Source: Ruminococcaceae bacterium R-25 | GTDB taxonomy: Bacteria > Bacillota > Clostridia > Saccharofermentanales > Saccharofermentanaceae | DNA: 64,000 nucleotides | NCBI GenBank assembly: GCA_003149065.1 | Contig: QGFZ01000002.1 | Span: forward strand, 496,001-560,000 | Direction: 5' to 3' | Shown: positions 43,107-52,132 of the stretch, piece after piece | How the letters are laid out: each line of letters opens with the position of its first letter | Position numbering within the stretch: position 1 is the first letter of the stretch | The notes under the pieces: model-generated | The model's input: the letters and a program-made list of their open reading frames with translations, nothing else | Databases searched by the model: none | What the model was told of the DNA's origin: nothing | Translations under genes and position numbers: made by a program

Positions 43107-43715
43107 TTGGATTATCTGGAAGGACTGTTACTTGGTAGATTATGGAGCGATACGGATTACGAGAACCGTAAGCATTTTGGTTTGTTCGTTCTGTATGGCC
43201 TTTTGGTTGATGCGATAATCCTCTATATCTACATTCTCGAGAGAGGACTTTTGGGCTTCGGCAATATAGGACCTATCCATATTGCTGTTTTCGTACTTCT
43301 CTTTTTGGCAAATCCTTTTATCTGCTTCAGGTATTACCGAATGCCCTGGTGGGGCAAGATAATGATTTTATTGGTGAAGATCTTCAAATCTTATTTGATC
43401 ATCAGCTATACGGTCAGTCTGCTCCTTCCCAGACTCAACGTCAGAGTTGACGGTCTTCAGGATTATTTAATCAGCTACCTTAACCAGACGCTTGAGAAAT
43501 ATACCGAGAAATTCGCAGCAACTGCGGGCTCGTTTTCAACAGTCGTAGGTGTTCTTGCAGGCGGCGTTCATGTAGTCGGAGTCGTACTGCTCTATATATT
43601 GGCAGCTATCGTCATCCCCAGCCTTATCTATCTGGCAGTAAAGCTCGTACAGCTGGCTTGGGACTGGGTCGTAAATATGCTTATCATCAAGAGGTTTTTC
43701 CCTCAGCGAAAATAA
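43107..43715 (+). CDS. Polytopic membrane protein, unknown function
   Basis: About 202 residues with four or five hydrophobic segments: FGLFVLYGLLVDAIILYIYIL, IGPIHIAVFVLLFLANPFI, KIMILLVKIFKSYLIISYTVSLL, a VGVLAGGVHVVGVVLLYILAAIVIP pair and a final KLVQLAWDWV helix. I prefer the TTG at 43107 because AAAGGAG lies seven bases upstream; ATG 43083 and GTG 43038 are in-frame alternatives with poorer sites. No family recognised. Followed after 18 bases by the nucleoside kinase. Confidence 0.65.
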   Translation: MDYLEGLLLGRLWSDTDYENRKHFGLFVLYGLLVDAIILYIYILERGLLGFGNIGPIHIAVFVLLFLANPFICFRYYRMPWWGKIMILLVKIFKSYLIISYTVSLLLPRLNVRVDGLQDYLISYLNQTLEKYTEKFAATAGSFSTVVGVLAGGVHVVGVVLLYILAAIVIPSLIYLAVKLVQLAWDWVVNMLIIKRFFPQRK

Positions 43716-43733
43716 GGAGCTTTAGGAGGCTAT

Positions 43734-44744
43734 ATGGCAGAGCTTAGAGACAGAATAGACATAACAGTTGAAGAGCTCGAGGAATCCCTCGGTGCCGTCA
43801 GACTTCCCCGCTTCATTGCTGAATCCGAGCAGAATTTTGTCGGAAGGATAGATTCCATCTGCGATGAGATATGCTCTGACCAAAATAAGAGGGCTATATT
43901 CGTATCAGGCCCTACCTCTTCGGGTAAGACGACTTTCACGTTAAGGCTCTCAAATACGATCAACAGCAGGGGCAGAAAAGCTGTTCACTTATCCCTTGAC
44001 GATTATTACAACATCACTGAGCTCAGGTTCGATAAGGAGGGCAGACCCGATTTTGAGACCATAGACGCGTTGGATGTTGACAGGATCCAGAGAGATATCA
44101 AGGCTCTTCTTAACGGAGAGACGGTTATTCCGCCTTTCTTTGATTTCAACATCAGACAGCAGATGGAAGGCGATCCTTCGAATGCCATCTGTTTAGGTGA
44201 TGACGGCGTTCTCGTCGTTGAAGGCCTCCACGGTTTATCACCCAGGATCTCAGGCGAATGCCCTGCGGAGAAGTGCTCGAAAGTATTCATCATGCCTTAC
44301 GGCAATGTTTACTGCGACTCAAAGCTCATGGACAGCAATGAGATAAGGCTCCTTCGAAGAATAATCAGGGATTACCGCCACAGAAGTGCACATGCGCTCG
44401 CAACGATCGATTACTGGCCGATGATCCAGAAGTCAGAAGAGCAGTATTACGAAGAATACCTTACATGCGCCGACTATCACGTCAATTCGTTCCTGGCATA
44501 CGAGAGCCTCATAGTAGCTCCGATGGCAATGGGAGATATCAGCGAAGCGTTGGATAAGGCCCTCAAGGGTTCGATCGAACCTTCGGTATTCATGGAGAAG
44601 TCACCTTCAGGGAAACCTTTTGCTGACCTCTCAACAGCACTTGTTAAGGCAAATAAACTTATGGGACATCTGGGAAAGATCCCGGTCATAAGTCCCGAGC
44701 AGGTTCCCGCTGAATCCATATTGAACGAATTCATCGGATCCTGA
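43734..44744 (+). CDS. Uridine kinase-family nucleoside kinase
   Basis: A 336-residue kinase of the phosphoribulokinase/uridine kinase family: Walker A GPTSSGKTT (59-67), then LSLDDYYN (the conserved Asp-Asp-Tyr-Tyr of uridine kinases), FETIDALDVD, PPFFDFNIRQQ and LVVEGLHGLSP. The core is longer than Udk (about 210 residues), with extra N- and C-terminal helices as in the TGS-associated or standalone nucleoside kinases of Clostridia. Likely phosphorylates uridine or another nucleoside for salvage. Followed by metA after 27 bases. Confidence 0.88.
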   Translation: MAELRDRIDITVEELEESLGAVRLPRFIAESEQNFVGRIDSICDEICSDQNKRAIFVSGPTSSGKTTFTLRLSNTINSRGRKAVHLSLDDYYNITELRFDKEGRPDFETIDALDVDRIQRDIKALLNGETVIPPFFDFNIRQQMEGDPSNAICLGDDGVLVVEGLHGLSPRISGECPAEKCSKVFIMPYGNVYCDSKLMDSNEIRLLRRIIRDYRHRSAHALATIDYWPMIQKSEEQYYEEYLTCADYHVNSFLAYESLIVAPMAMGDISEALDKALKGSIEPSVFMEKSPSGKPFADLSTALVKANKLMGHLGKIPVISPEQVPAESILNEFIGS

Positions 44745-44771
44745 TCATCGAAATAGATAAGGAGGCAGAAA

Positions 44772-45746
44772 ATGCCTATCAGAATAGCAGACAATCTTCC
44801 GGCAAGGCACATCCTTGAACAGGAAAGAATTTTCGTTATGGAGGAAAACAGGGCCCTGTCCCAGGATATCCGTCCTATCAGGATCCTTATCCTCAATCTC
44901 ATGCCCGACAAATCCACGACAGAGACACAGCTCTTAAGGGCTCTGTCGAATTCCCCCATCCAGGTGGATGTCGAGCTCTTATTTACCAAGACACACCAGT
45001 CGAAAAATACTCCCGAAGAGTATCTGTTAAAGTTCTATAAGACTTTCTCTGATGTAAAAGACGAGTTCTTCGACGGCATGATAATAACAGGCGCTCCTGT
45101 TGAAAAGCTGCCTTTTGAAGAGGTCGATTACTGGCCTGAATTAGTTGAGATCATGGAATGGAGCAAGACCCATGTCTATTCGACCCTGCATCTCTGCTGG
45201 GGCGCTTTTGCAGGGCTTTATTACCATTACGGTATCCCTAAGATCGTTCTGGATAAAAAAGTCTTCGGTGTTTTCGAGCACTCAATGACATGGTCAAGGC
45301 CCGTAAAGCTCTTCAGAGGCTTTGACGATATCTTCTATGTTCCTCATTCACGCTACACCGAAGTAAGAAGGGAAGACGTCGAAAAGAGGTCAGACTTAAG
45401 GATCCTTTCCGAATCCGAAGAGTGCGGTATCTATGCGATATCAGACCTTCACGGCAGACAGTTCTTCATCACGGGACACTCCGAGTACGACAGGGACACA
45501 CTGGACAGGGAATACAGAAGAGATATGGCAGCAGGCTTAGGCGACGTCGATGTTCCAAAGAATTACTATATCGATGACGATCCTTCCAAAGGTCCTCTTC
45601 TCAGATGGAGATCTTCTGCGACATTAATGTATACAAACTGGCTCAACTATTACGTATATCAGGAGACTCCTTTTGATATCAGCTCGATCAAGAGCATTAG
45701 AAATGAAGATCTGGAGCCTAACAGAGACTTGGAGAAAAATGGCTGA
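44772..45746 (+). CDS. metA: Homoserine O-acetyltransferase of the MetA family
   Basis: A 324-residue enzyme acylating L-homoserine in the first step of methionine synthesis. The nucleophile is Cys142 in TLHLCWGAF, and the His lies in [14 protein letters not shown]. Residue 111 is Glu ([12 protein letters not shown]). Work on this family shows that Glu at 111 gives acetyl-CoA use, whereas Gly (E. coli) gives succinyl-CoA use, so the product should be O-acetylhomoserine despite the common succinyltransferase name. GGAGGCAGAAA precedes the ATG. Overlaps nnrD by eight bases. Confidence 0.93.
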   Translation: MPIRIADNLPARHILEQERIFVMEENRALSQDIRPIRILILNLMPDKSTTETQLLRALSNSPIQVDVELLFTKTHQSKNTPEEYLLKFYKTFSDVKDEFFDGMIITGAPVEKLPFEEVDYWPELVEIMEWSKTHVYSTLHLCWGAFAGLYYHYGIPKIVLDKKVFGVFEHSMTWSRPVKLFRGFDDIFYVPHSRYTEVRREDVEKRSDLRILSESEECGIYAISDLHGRQFFITGHSEYDRDTLDREYRRDMAAGLGDVDVPKNYYIDDDPSKGPLLRWRSSATLMYTNWLNYYVYQETPFDISSIKSIRNEDLEPNRDLEKNG

Positions 45747-46626
45747 AGCAGTTAACCTTACAAAAGAATTGATCTCGGGATTTGAACCCCAAAGACCTGA
45801 AGACGGACATAAGAACACGTTCGGAACCGCGCTTATCTGCGCAGGGTCGGAATATATGTCCGGTGCTGCCGTAATGGCTACGGGTGCCGCTTTAAGAACA
45901 GGCGCGGGCCTTGTCAGGGTCTTCTCCGAAGATAAGACGCTTGATGCGGTAAGAATCGCAGAGCCCTGCGCGCTCCTCTCGTTAAGGCCTGATGAGACGG
46001 CTGACCTTTTAAGAAAGGCAAAAGAGCTCTGCAAGAGTTCTTCTGCCGTCCTTATCGGCTCCGGAATTCCTGAGGATCAGATGGATCTTGAATTCCTTAT
46101 CTGCCGTTTTCTCGAAAACGCTGATAACGTAGTCCTCGATGCAGGAGCCCTTATGTCAAAGCCCGATGCATGGGGAAGGATCGCAGAATGCCTTAAGGCT
46201 AGGAAAGTTCCTGCAGTATTAACTCCACACATTGGAGAGTTCGCAAGGCTCATCAGGCTCTCCAAGTCCGAAGTTATCGAAAAGGCTGAGGACCTCGCTT
46301 TGGGATTTGCAAAGGATACAAACTCTGTGGTCGTTCTTAAGAGCGCCAGGACGCTTATAGCAACACCTGACGGAAAGCTCTATGTCAACGATGCTCCAAA
46401 CAGCGGACTTGCAAAGGGAGGCTCGGGTGATGTGCTGGCGGGACTTCTTACGGGATTCCTTGCACAGGGAATGGAGCCTTACAAGGCAGCATGCTCTGCT
46501 GTTTATATTCACTCGAAGGCGGGGGAAGCGGCAGCAAATGAAGTCGGAACCAGAGCAATGCTCCCGGCAGATCTTATAGTTTATTTGCCCGGCGCTTATA
46601 TGGATGCCGGATGGGGGCATGAGTGA
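45739..46626 (+). CDS. nnrD: ADP-dependent NAD(P)H-hydrate dehydratase
   Basis: A 295-residue ribokinase-like enzyme that dehydrates S-NAD(P)HX, repairing damaged nicotinamide cofactors. Motifs: [37 protein letters not shown] in short blocks, [18 protein letters not shown] and the catalytic [24 protein letters not shown]. It is the dehydratase half only: the NnrE epimerase domain often fused in front is absent. I start at 45739, overlapping metA; the upstream extension lies within metA. Coupled to alr by a four-base overlap. Confidence 0.93.
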   Translation: MAEAVNLTKELISGFEPQRPEDGHKNTFGTALICAGSEYMSGAAVMATGAALRTGAGLVRVFSEDKTLDAVRIAEPCALLSLRPDETADLLRKAKELCKSSSAVLIGSGIPEDQMDLEFLICRFLENADNVVLDAGALMSKPDAWGRIAECLKARKVPAVLTPHIGEFARLIRLSKSEVIEKAEDLALGFAKDTNSVVVLKSARTLIATPDGKLYVNDAPNSGLAKGGSGDVLAGLLTGFLAQGMEPYKAACSAVYIHSKAGEAAANEVGTRAMLPADLIVYLPGAYMDAGWGHE

Positions 46627-47771
46627 TGACTGAGAATTCTTTAGGCTTTAGCAATTACGACCGTTCATGCGTTGAGATCGATCTCGATGCATTGAAGCAT
46701 AATTTCGAAGAGATCAAAAAGGCAACGGCTCCCGGCACGGGCATTTTGGCTGTCGTAAAGGCAGATGCTTACGGACACGGCGCGATCGAGATCGCGAAGA
46801 CCCTTATCGATTCGGGTGCTGCCGGACTTTGCCTTGCTACTATCGATGAAGCAGTCGAGCTTAGAAAGCACGGCATTGAAGTTCCCATGTTGACTTTAGG
46901 ATTTACCGATCCTGTCAGATTCAAGGATGCGGTAAAGTATGATGTCGAGCAGTCCGTTTATTCTTATGAGATCGCCAAGGCATTGTCCGATGAGGCTTTA
47001 GCCCAGGGAAAGACATGCAAGATACATATCAAACTCGATACAGGCATGGGAAGGATCGGATTTAAGACTGACGGCTCCGAGACTGAAGAGATCGTTAAGG
47101 CCTGCACTCTGCCTGGTATTGAGCCTTATGGTGTTTTTTCGCATTTTGCAGTAGCAGATACTGATGATGACAAATATACAAAAGAGCAGTTCGACCGTTT
47201 CATGAATCAGATCGGCGAGCTCGAAGCAAAGGGGATCCGCTTTACAAAGAGACATATCTGCAACAGTGCAGGCATATTGAGATTCCCCGAGATGCACCTT
47301 GACCTTGTAAGGGCAGGCATCATCTTATATGGCCTTATGCCGCCCGGATGCCCTGAGCCTGTGACCAAGGTGGACTTAAAGCCTGTCATGAACTGGTATG
47401 CAAAGGTCATTCACGTTAAGACGATCCCTGTCGGTGCTACCGTAAGCTATGGCAGACACTTTACTGCCGAAAGACCTACCGAGGTCACTACTGTAGGCAT
47501 CGGATATGCAGACGGCCTTTCGAGGAGACTTTCCAATGGCTTTGAGCTGGTAATCGGCGGAAAGAAGTGCCCCATTATCGGCAATATCTGCATGGATATG
47601 TGCATGGTGGATACGACTGATCTCGATGTAAGACCCCGGGTAGGCGATAAGGTTACGGTTTTCGGAAGTGCAAGATCTGCTGACGAACTTGCCGATGCAT
47701 TGGGTACGATCAACTACGAGATTACCTGCGACGTTGGCAAAAGAGTCAGAAGACTCTATGTCGGAGGCTGA
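46623..47771 (+). CDS. alr: Alanine racemase
   Basis: A 382-residue PLP enzyme making D-alanine for peptidoglycan. The PLP lysine lies in ILAVVKADAYGHG (Lys46), and the catalytic Tyr in ATVSYGRHF, with the usual TTVGIGYADGLSRRLS and MDMCMVDTT in the beta-domain. The first codon may be the GTG at 46623 or the ATG at 46626; both overlap nnrD. The nnrD-alr pairing is common in Firmicutes. After it comes a separate promoter for secY. Confidence 0.95.
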   Translation: MMTENSLGFSNYDRSCVEIDLDALKHNFEEIKKATAPGTGILAVVKADAYGHGAIEIAKTLIDSGAAGLCLATIDEAVELRKHGIEVPMLTLGFTDPVRFKDAVKYDVEQSVYSYEIAKALSDEALAQGKTCKIHIKLDTGMGRIGFKTDGSETEEIVKACTLPGIEPYGVFSHFAVADTDDDKYTKEQFDRFMNQIGELEAKGIRFTKRHICNSAGILRFPEMHLDLVRAGIILYGLMPPGCPEPVTKVDLKPVMNWYAKVIHVKTIPVGATVSYGRHFTAERPTEVTTVGIGYADGLSRRLSNGFELVIGGKKCPIIGNICMDMCMVDTTDLDVRPRVGDKVTVFGSARSADELADALGTINYEITCDVGKRVRRLYVGG

Positions 47772-47803
47772 TTTTTTTACCTATATTATTTAAAAGTTAC
47801 TCG

Positions 47804-47832
47804 GTGAAAAACGCGCAGATATGCGCTATAAT
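47804..47832 (+). promoter_or_regulatory. Promoter for the secY-adk-map-infA operon
   Basis: A perfect TATAAT (47827-47832) lies about 38 bases before the secY start, with GTGAAA (47804-47809) at 17-base spacing. It replaces the read-through from ribosomal genes that normally drives secY. Confidence 0.55.
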
Positions 47833-47870
47833 ACTTACGCTATTTTTTATGCCAAGGAGAATGCCCATTA

Positions 47871-49187
47871 ATGGAAGATACATTGCGTGAAAGCCTTAAG
47901 ACACCGGAGATAAAGAAGAAGATACTCTTTTCCTTCCTTATCGTCTCGATCCTCTGCCTTCTCACGATCATCCCGATCCCGGGTCTCAGTCACTCTGCTG
48001 CTACAGCAAAGATTGACGATTGGGGCAGCGTCGGAACCGTAATCGACATCTTATCCTGCGGAGCACTTTCAAATGCTTCTATCGTAAGCCTTGGCATTTT
48101 CCCGTTCCTCGTAGCTTCCATCATCATGCAGATCGTAACTTTGGCAGTTCCGAAGCTCAGAAATCTCGCTCAGATGGGCGGTGAGGGAACAAAACTCATC
48201 ACAAAATATACAAGGATCGCATCCCTTATCGGTGCAGGCGTTTTCGCTGCCCTTTACTGCCTCGGCATGAAGGATACAGTCGTAAACAACATCAATTTCT
48301 GGGTAGCGATCGTTCTTTGCGGAGTAACAGTTGCTATCGGCGCAGCTTTCTGCGGCTGGTGCGTTGAACTCCTTAACACCAAGGGAATCGGCGACGGAAT
48401 GACGATCATCATTCTTGCCGGCATCATCCATAACATTCCCCACGATCTCCTGATGCCTTACTTCGAAGCATATGAATTCGGTATCGGCTGGGCACTTCTT
48501 TACATGATCATGGGAATCCTTTTGGCAATCGGCGCGCTCATTCTCGCAATCCTCTTTAACCTTGGCGAAAAGAAACTCAGGATCATCTTCTCAAAGAGAA
48601 CTGTAGGAATGAAGCAGTACGGCATGCAGAACCAGGTTCTTCCCCTCAAGGTCACACAGGCCGGAATCACACCTGTTATCTATGCACTCACAGTCTGCAT
48701 GTTTGTTCCTTCGATCCTCACAATGATCGCACCCGGATCTGACAATGTATGGTTTGCAGGCGCAAGAAATTTCCCTACAAGCGTAATGTTCATTCCTTTC
48801 TACGTTATCTTCCTGGTTTTCTTCGCTTATGTTTTCGCATTGATGCAGTTCAATCCTTACGATCTCTCTAAGCAGATCAAGGAGAACGCAGGTTATATCC
48901 AGGGCTTAAAACCCGGCAAGGCAACATCCCAGTACCTTATGGCTGTTTACAGCAACCTCAACAGTGCTGACTGTGCTTACCTTATCCTCGTCTGCATCAT
49001 TCCTATCATCCTGAGTTTTATTCCCGGACTTTCACACATTGCATTCTCCGGTATCGGTCTTGTTCTTTTAGCAGGCGGTTTCATCGAAATGAAGACTCTC
49101 CTCGATAATCTCCTCAAGGCTGAAGAAGACAAGCTCAAGCAGGCAGGCAAAGATAAGAAGCGCAGCAAGAATTACAACAAAAAGTAA
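47871..49187 (+). CDS. secY: Protein translocase subunit SecY
   Basis: A 438-residue, ten-helix channel protein of the Sec translocase. Typical features: IPGLSHSAAT near the plug, IMQIVTLAVP, the GIGDGMTIIILAGI helix, KQYGMQNQVLPLKVTQAGITPVIYA in blocks, and a C-terminal segment QFNPYDLSKQIKENAGYIQGLKPGKATSQYL. It is led by its own promoter after alr, not by rplO as in the classic spc operon. AAGGAGAATGCCCATTA precedes the ATG. Followed by adk after 12 bases. Confidence 0.94.
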   Translation: MEDTLRESLKTPEIKKKILFSFLIVSILCLLTIIPIPGLSHSAATAKIDDWGSVGTVIDILSCGALSNASIVSLGIFPFLVASIIMQIVTLAVPKLRNLAQMGGEGTKLITKYTRIASLIGAGVFAALYCLGMKDTVVNNINFWVAIVLCGVTVAIGAAFCGWCVELLNTKGIGDGMTIIILAGIIHNIPHDLLMPYFEAYEFGIGWALLYMIMGILLAIGALILAILFNLGEKKLRIIFSKRTVGMKQYGMQNQVLPLKVTQAGITPVIYALTVCMFVPSILTMIAPGSDNVWFAGARNFPTSVMFIPFYVIFLVFFAYVFALMQFNPYDLSKQIKENAGYIQGLKPGKATSQYLMAVYSNLNSADCAYLILVCIIPIILSFIPGLSHIAFSGIGLVLLAGGFIEMKTLLDNLLKAEEDKLKQAGKDKKRSKNYNKK

Positions 49188-49199
49188 GGGAGGCAGTTT

Positions 49200-49853
49200 A
49201 TGAATCTCATTATCTTAGGCGCACCCGGTTCCGGAAAAGGAACATCAGCAACAGTATTAAGAGAGAATTATTCACTCGCTCATATCTCCACAGGCGATCT
49301 GTTCAGATATAACATCAAGGAGAACACTCCTCTCGGAATCGAAGCAAAGTCTTATATCGACAAGGGAGCTTTGGTTCCTGATGACGTAACCATCAGAATG
49401 GTTGAAGACCGTTTGAACAACCCCGACTGCGAAAAGGGTTATATCCTTGACGGTTTCCCGAGAAACATCGCCCAGGCTGAAGCACTCGATAAGATGCTCG
49501 CAGCAAAGGGTTCAAAGATCGACGCAGTAGTCTATGTAAAGTGCGATGACGAGGTCATCATGGACAGAGTTACAACAAGACGTGTCTGCGAGAAGTGCGG
49601 CGCAAGCTTCAATGTTAAGTACATGCCCACAAAGGTTGAGGGCATCTGCGATGTCTGCGGCGGCAACGTAATCCAGAGATCTGACGATAATCCGGAGACA
49701 GTTGCAAAGAGACTTGAGACATACAGAGTAAACACACAGCCCCTTATCGATTTCTACAATGAGAGAGGAATCATCGTTGAGGGCAACAATAACGTCGACT
49801 CCAAGACCTGCATCGAGTCTATTGAAGCAGGCCTTAAGAAACTCGGACTTTAA
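49200..49853 (+). CDS. adk: Adenylate kinase (zinc-LID type)
   Basis: A 217-residue long-form adenylate kinase, interconverting ATP+AMP and 2 ADP. Walker A GAPGSGKGT near residue 7, AMP-binding STGDLFR and DGFPRNIAQAE, and a LID domain with four Cys (CEKCGASF and CDVCGG) that bind structural zinc, as in Gram-positive enzymes. Normal secY-adk-map order. Confidence 0.96.
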   Translation: MNLIILGAPGSGKGTSATVLRENYSLAHISTGDLFRYNIKENTPLGIEAKSYIDKGALVPDDVTIRMVEDRLNNPDCEKGYILDGFPRNIAQAEALDKMLAAKGSKIDAVVYVKCDDEVIMDRVTTRRVCEKCGASFNVKYMPTKVEGICDVCGGNVIQRSDDNPETVAKRLETYRVNTQPLIDFYNERGIIVEGNNNVDSKTCIESIEAGLKKLGL

Positions 49854-49873
49854 TTTAGAAATCAGGTATATAA

Positions 49874-50644
49874 ATGGTAGAGATCCTTACCAACGAAGAA
49901 TTCGAAAAGATGAAGGCCGCAGGAAAGATCCTGCAGCATGTTTTCAAGGCATGCCGCGATGAGATCAAGCCCGGCATCTCCACACATGATGTCGATAAGC
50001 TCTGCTATGACATCATAAGAAGCTACGATGCCATTCCTTCATTCCTCAATTACGGACAGCCGCCGTTCCCCGGAACGATCTGCGCTTCCGTTAACGATGA
50101 AGTCGTTCACGGCATCCCGAGAAAGAACAGAATTCTGGAAGAAGGCGACATCCTTTCCGTTGACGTCGGCGCGATCCTTGACGGTTACCAGTCAGACGCA
50201 TGCAGAACATACATGGTCGGCGAAGTAGCTCCTGAAGTAAAAGATCTCGTTGAGCGCACGGAAAAGTCCTTCTGGATCGGCCTTGAATATGCCAAAGTCG
50301 GCATGAGGACAGGCGATATCGGACATGCTATCCAGGAATACTGCGAAGGCTTCGGTTACGGAGTAGTAAGAGAACTCACAGGTCACGGAATCGGAACAAC
50401 GATGCACCAGGATCCAGACGTTCCCAACTACGGAAGACCGGGACACGGCTATAAACTTAAAAAGGGTATGGCAATCTGCATCGAACCGATGATAACATTG
50501 GGTACACGTGAGATTGAGATCCTGGATGACAGGTGGACGATAGTTACACAGGACGGCAAGCCTGCCAGCCACTATGAGAATACGATTTTAATTACGGATG
50601 AGGGTCCGTATTTGACAACCTATGACTATGAGGAGGGTTTTTAA
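49874..50644 (+). CDS. map: Methionine aminopeptidase, type I
   Basis: A 256-residue metalloprotease removing N-terminal Met from nascent proteins. The five metal ligands are visible in [22 protein letters not shown] (two Asp), [12 protein letters not shown] (His), CIEPM (Glu) and [12 protein letters not shown] (Glu). Its stop shares a base with the infA start (TAATG). The small KOW-domain gene found between map and infA in many Firmicutes is absent. Confidence 0.96.
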   Translation: MVEILTNEEFEKMKAAGKILQHVFKACRDEIKPGISTHDVDKLCYDIIRSYDAIPSFLNYGQPPFPGTICASVNDEVVHGIPRKNRILEEGDILSVDVGAILDGYQSDACRTYMVGEVAPEVKDLVERTEKSFWIGLEYAKVGMRTGDIGHAIQEYCEGFGYGVVRELTGHGIGTTMHQDPDVPNYGRPGHGYKLKKGMAICIEPMITLGTREIEILDDRWTIVTQDGKPASHYENTILITDEGPYLTTYDYEEGF

Positions 50645-50871
50645 TGGCGAAGGAAGATGTTATTGAAGTACTGGGAGTAGTTGATGAAGCATTGCCCAAT
50701 GCAATGTTCAAGGTAAAGCTCGACAGCGGACACATTGTTCTTGCTCATTTGTCAGGAAAGCTTAGACAGAATTACATCAAGATTCTTCCGGGCGACAAGG
50801 TAACAATGGAGATCTCGCCATACGATCTTTCCAGAGGCAGAATCACCTGGAGAGGCGAGAAGAAAAAATAA
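50644..50871 (+). CDS. infA: Translation initiation factor IF-1
   Basis: A 75-residue OB-fold protein binding the ribosomal A-site during initiation. Normal length and sequence ([32 protein letters not shown]). Its stop is only two bases from the ATG of an AT-rich glycerophosphotransferase-like gene rather than near rpmJ, which is its usual neighbour and lies almost 4 kb further on. Confidence 0.96.
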   Translation: MAKEDVIEVLGVVDEALPNAMFKVKLDSGHIVLAHLSGKLRQNYIKILPGDKVTMEISPYDLSRGRITWRGEKKK

Positions 50872-50873
50872 TT

Positions 50874-52130
50874 ATGCGGTTTATCGAATGTATCGAAAAC
50901 TTATATATTGATCCAGCAACCGGGAGCATGTTGTTTTCTGTGTTGCTGGGTATTTTTATTTCTTCCGGTTTTTTTTTAAGATTATTATTGATTAAAATTA
51001 AAACAATTTTAGGTGGAAAAACCACTATTAAACCTGAAAAGCATAGTAAGTTTCTAATATACGCAGATGACAAGCGGTATTGGAACAACTTTATGCCAAT
51101 TTTGAAAGAGTTTGAACGCAGGAAAATTGAAGTCTCTTTTTGGACATCGTCAGAAGATGACCCTGTTTTTTCACAAGTGTATAACTATGTACATCCCGTT
51201 TTTATTGGAAATGGAAACAAGGCATTCTTAAAGCTGAATGCTGCTAAAGCCGATATTTTGTTATCTACTACACCTGGTTTGGATGTTTTGCAGTGGAAAA
51301 GATCAAAGGAAGTAAAAAAATATGTCCATTTTTTCCATGATGCCAGTACTGCTTTATTCTATAGAATGTTTCAAATTGATTTTTATGATGTTTTACTGAC
51401 GGTTTCTGATTTTCAAACTGAAGAAGTCAGAAGAATTGAAAAAATGCGTGGAATACCCAATAAAGAGATAAAAGTGGTTGGACTACCCTATTTTGATGAG
51501 CTTAAAAAAAAACTGGAAAACACAAAGAAGCCACAGAAATCCAATAAAGTCATTTTAATAGCACCTTCATGGGGAAAATCCTGTTTGTTGTATACATTAG
51601 GAGAGAAATTATTCGACAGAATAATTGAAAGTGGATATGATATAGTTTTTCGTCCACACCCACAATCCTATACAGCTGATAAAGAAATAATAGAGCAAAT
51701 ACGTACTAAATATGCTAATTGCTATAATTTCTCTTGGAATACTGACAATGATAATTTTGAGATATTGAACAAAGCGGATTTATTAATTAGTGACTTTTCT
51801 GGCATTATTTTTGACTTTGTTTTAATCTTTGGAAAACCTGTAATGTATGCATCTGTGAATGGTTTTGATAATAGCATATATGATAGTGCTTGGATAGATG
51901 AAAAACTTTGGAACTTTAAAGTCCTTCCTACTATTGGCTGTGAAATATCCAAAGAAAACATGCCTAATCTAAAAAGAACTATTGATGAAATATTATACAG
52001 TAATAGATTTGAACAAGGAATTAAGAGCGCACGGGATTACGCATGGAAGAACCAGGGACATGCTGCGGAAACTATTGTTGATTATCTTGTGAATCTTCAG
52101 TCAGATATTTCCAAACAAGTAGAGGCATAA
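50874..52130 (+). CDS. Membrane-anchored CDP-glycerol glycerophosphotransferase-like protein
   Basis: A 418-residue protein. Residues 11-18 (YIDPATGS) lead into one transmembrane helix (about 19-41), followed by a cytoplasmic GT-B-fold domain of the Glyphos_transf (TagB/TagF) family. Hallmarks are KYVHFFHDASTALFYR, VVGLPYFDEL, the R-P-H-P motif (260-263) with VILIAPSWG before it, and ISDFSGIIFDF (Asp307), equivalent to the SDYSS motif that helps bind the CDP-polyol. It would transfer glycerol-phosphate or a related unit to a membrane-linked glycan. It starts 2 bases after infA and is followed 2 bases later by the YidC-sulfatase fusion. Family good, substrate unknown. Confidence 0.82.
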   Translation: MRFIECIENLYIDPATGSMLFSVLLGIFISSGFFLRLLLIKIKTILGGKTTIKPEKHSKFLIYADDKRYWNNFMPILKEFERRKIEVSFWTSSEDDPVFSQVYNYVHPVFIGNGNKAFLKLNAAKADILLSTTPGLDVLQWKRSKEVKKYVHFFHDASTALFYRMFQIDFYDVLLTVSDFQTEEVRRIEKMRGIPNKEIKVVGLPYFDELKKKLENTKKPQKSNKVILIAPSWGKSCLLYTLGEKLFDRIIESGYDIVFRPHPQSYTADKEIIEQIRTKYANCYNFSWNTDNDNFEILNKADLLISDFSGIIFDFVLIFGKPVMYASVNGFDNSIYDSAWIDEKLWNFKVLPTIGCEISKENMPNLKRTIDEILYSNRFEQGIKSARDYAWKNQGHAAETIVDYLVNLQSDISKQVEA

Positions 52131-52132
52131 AC

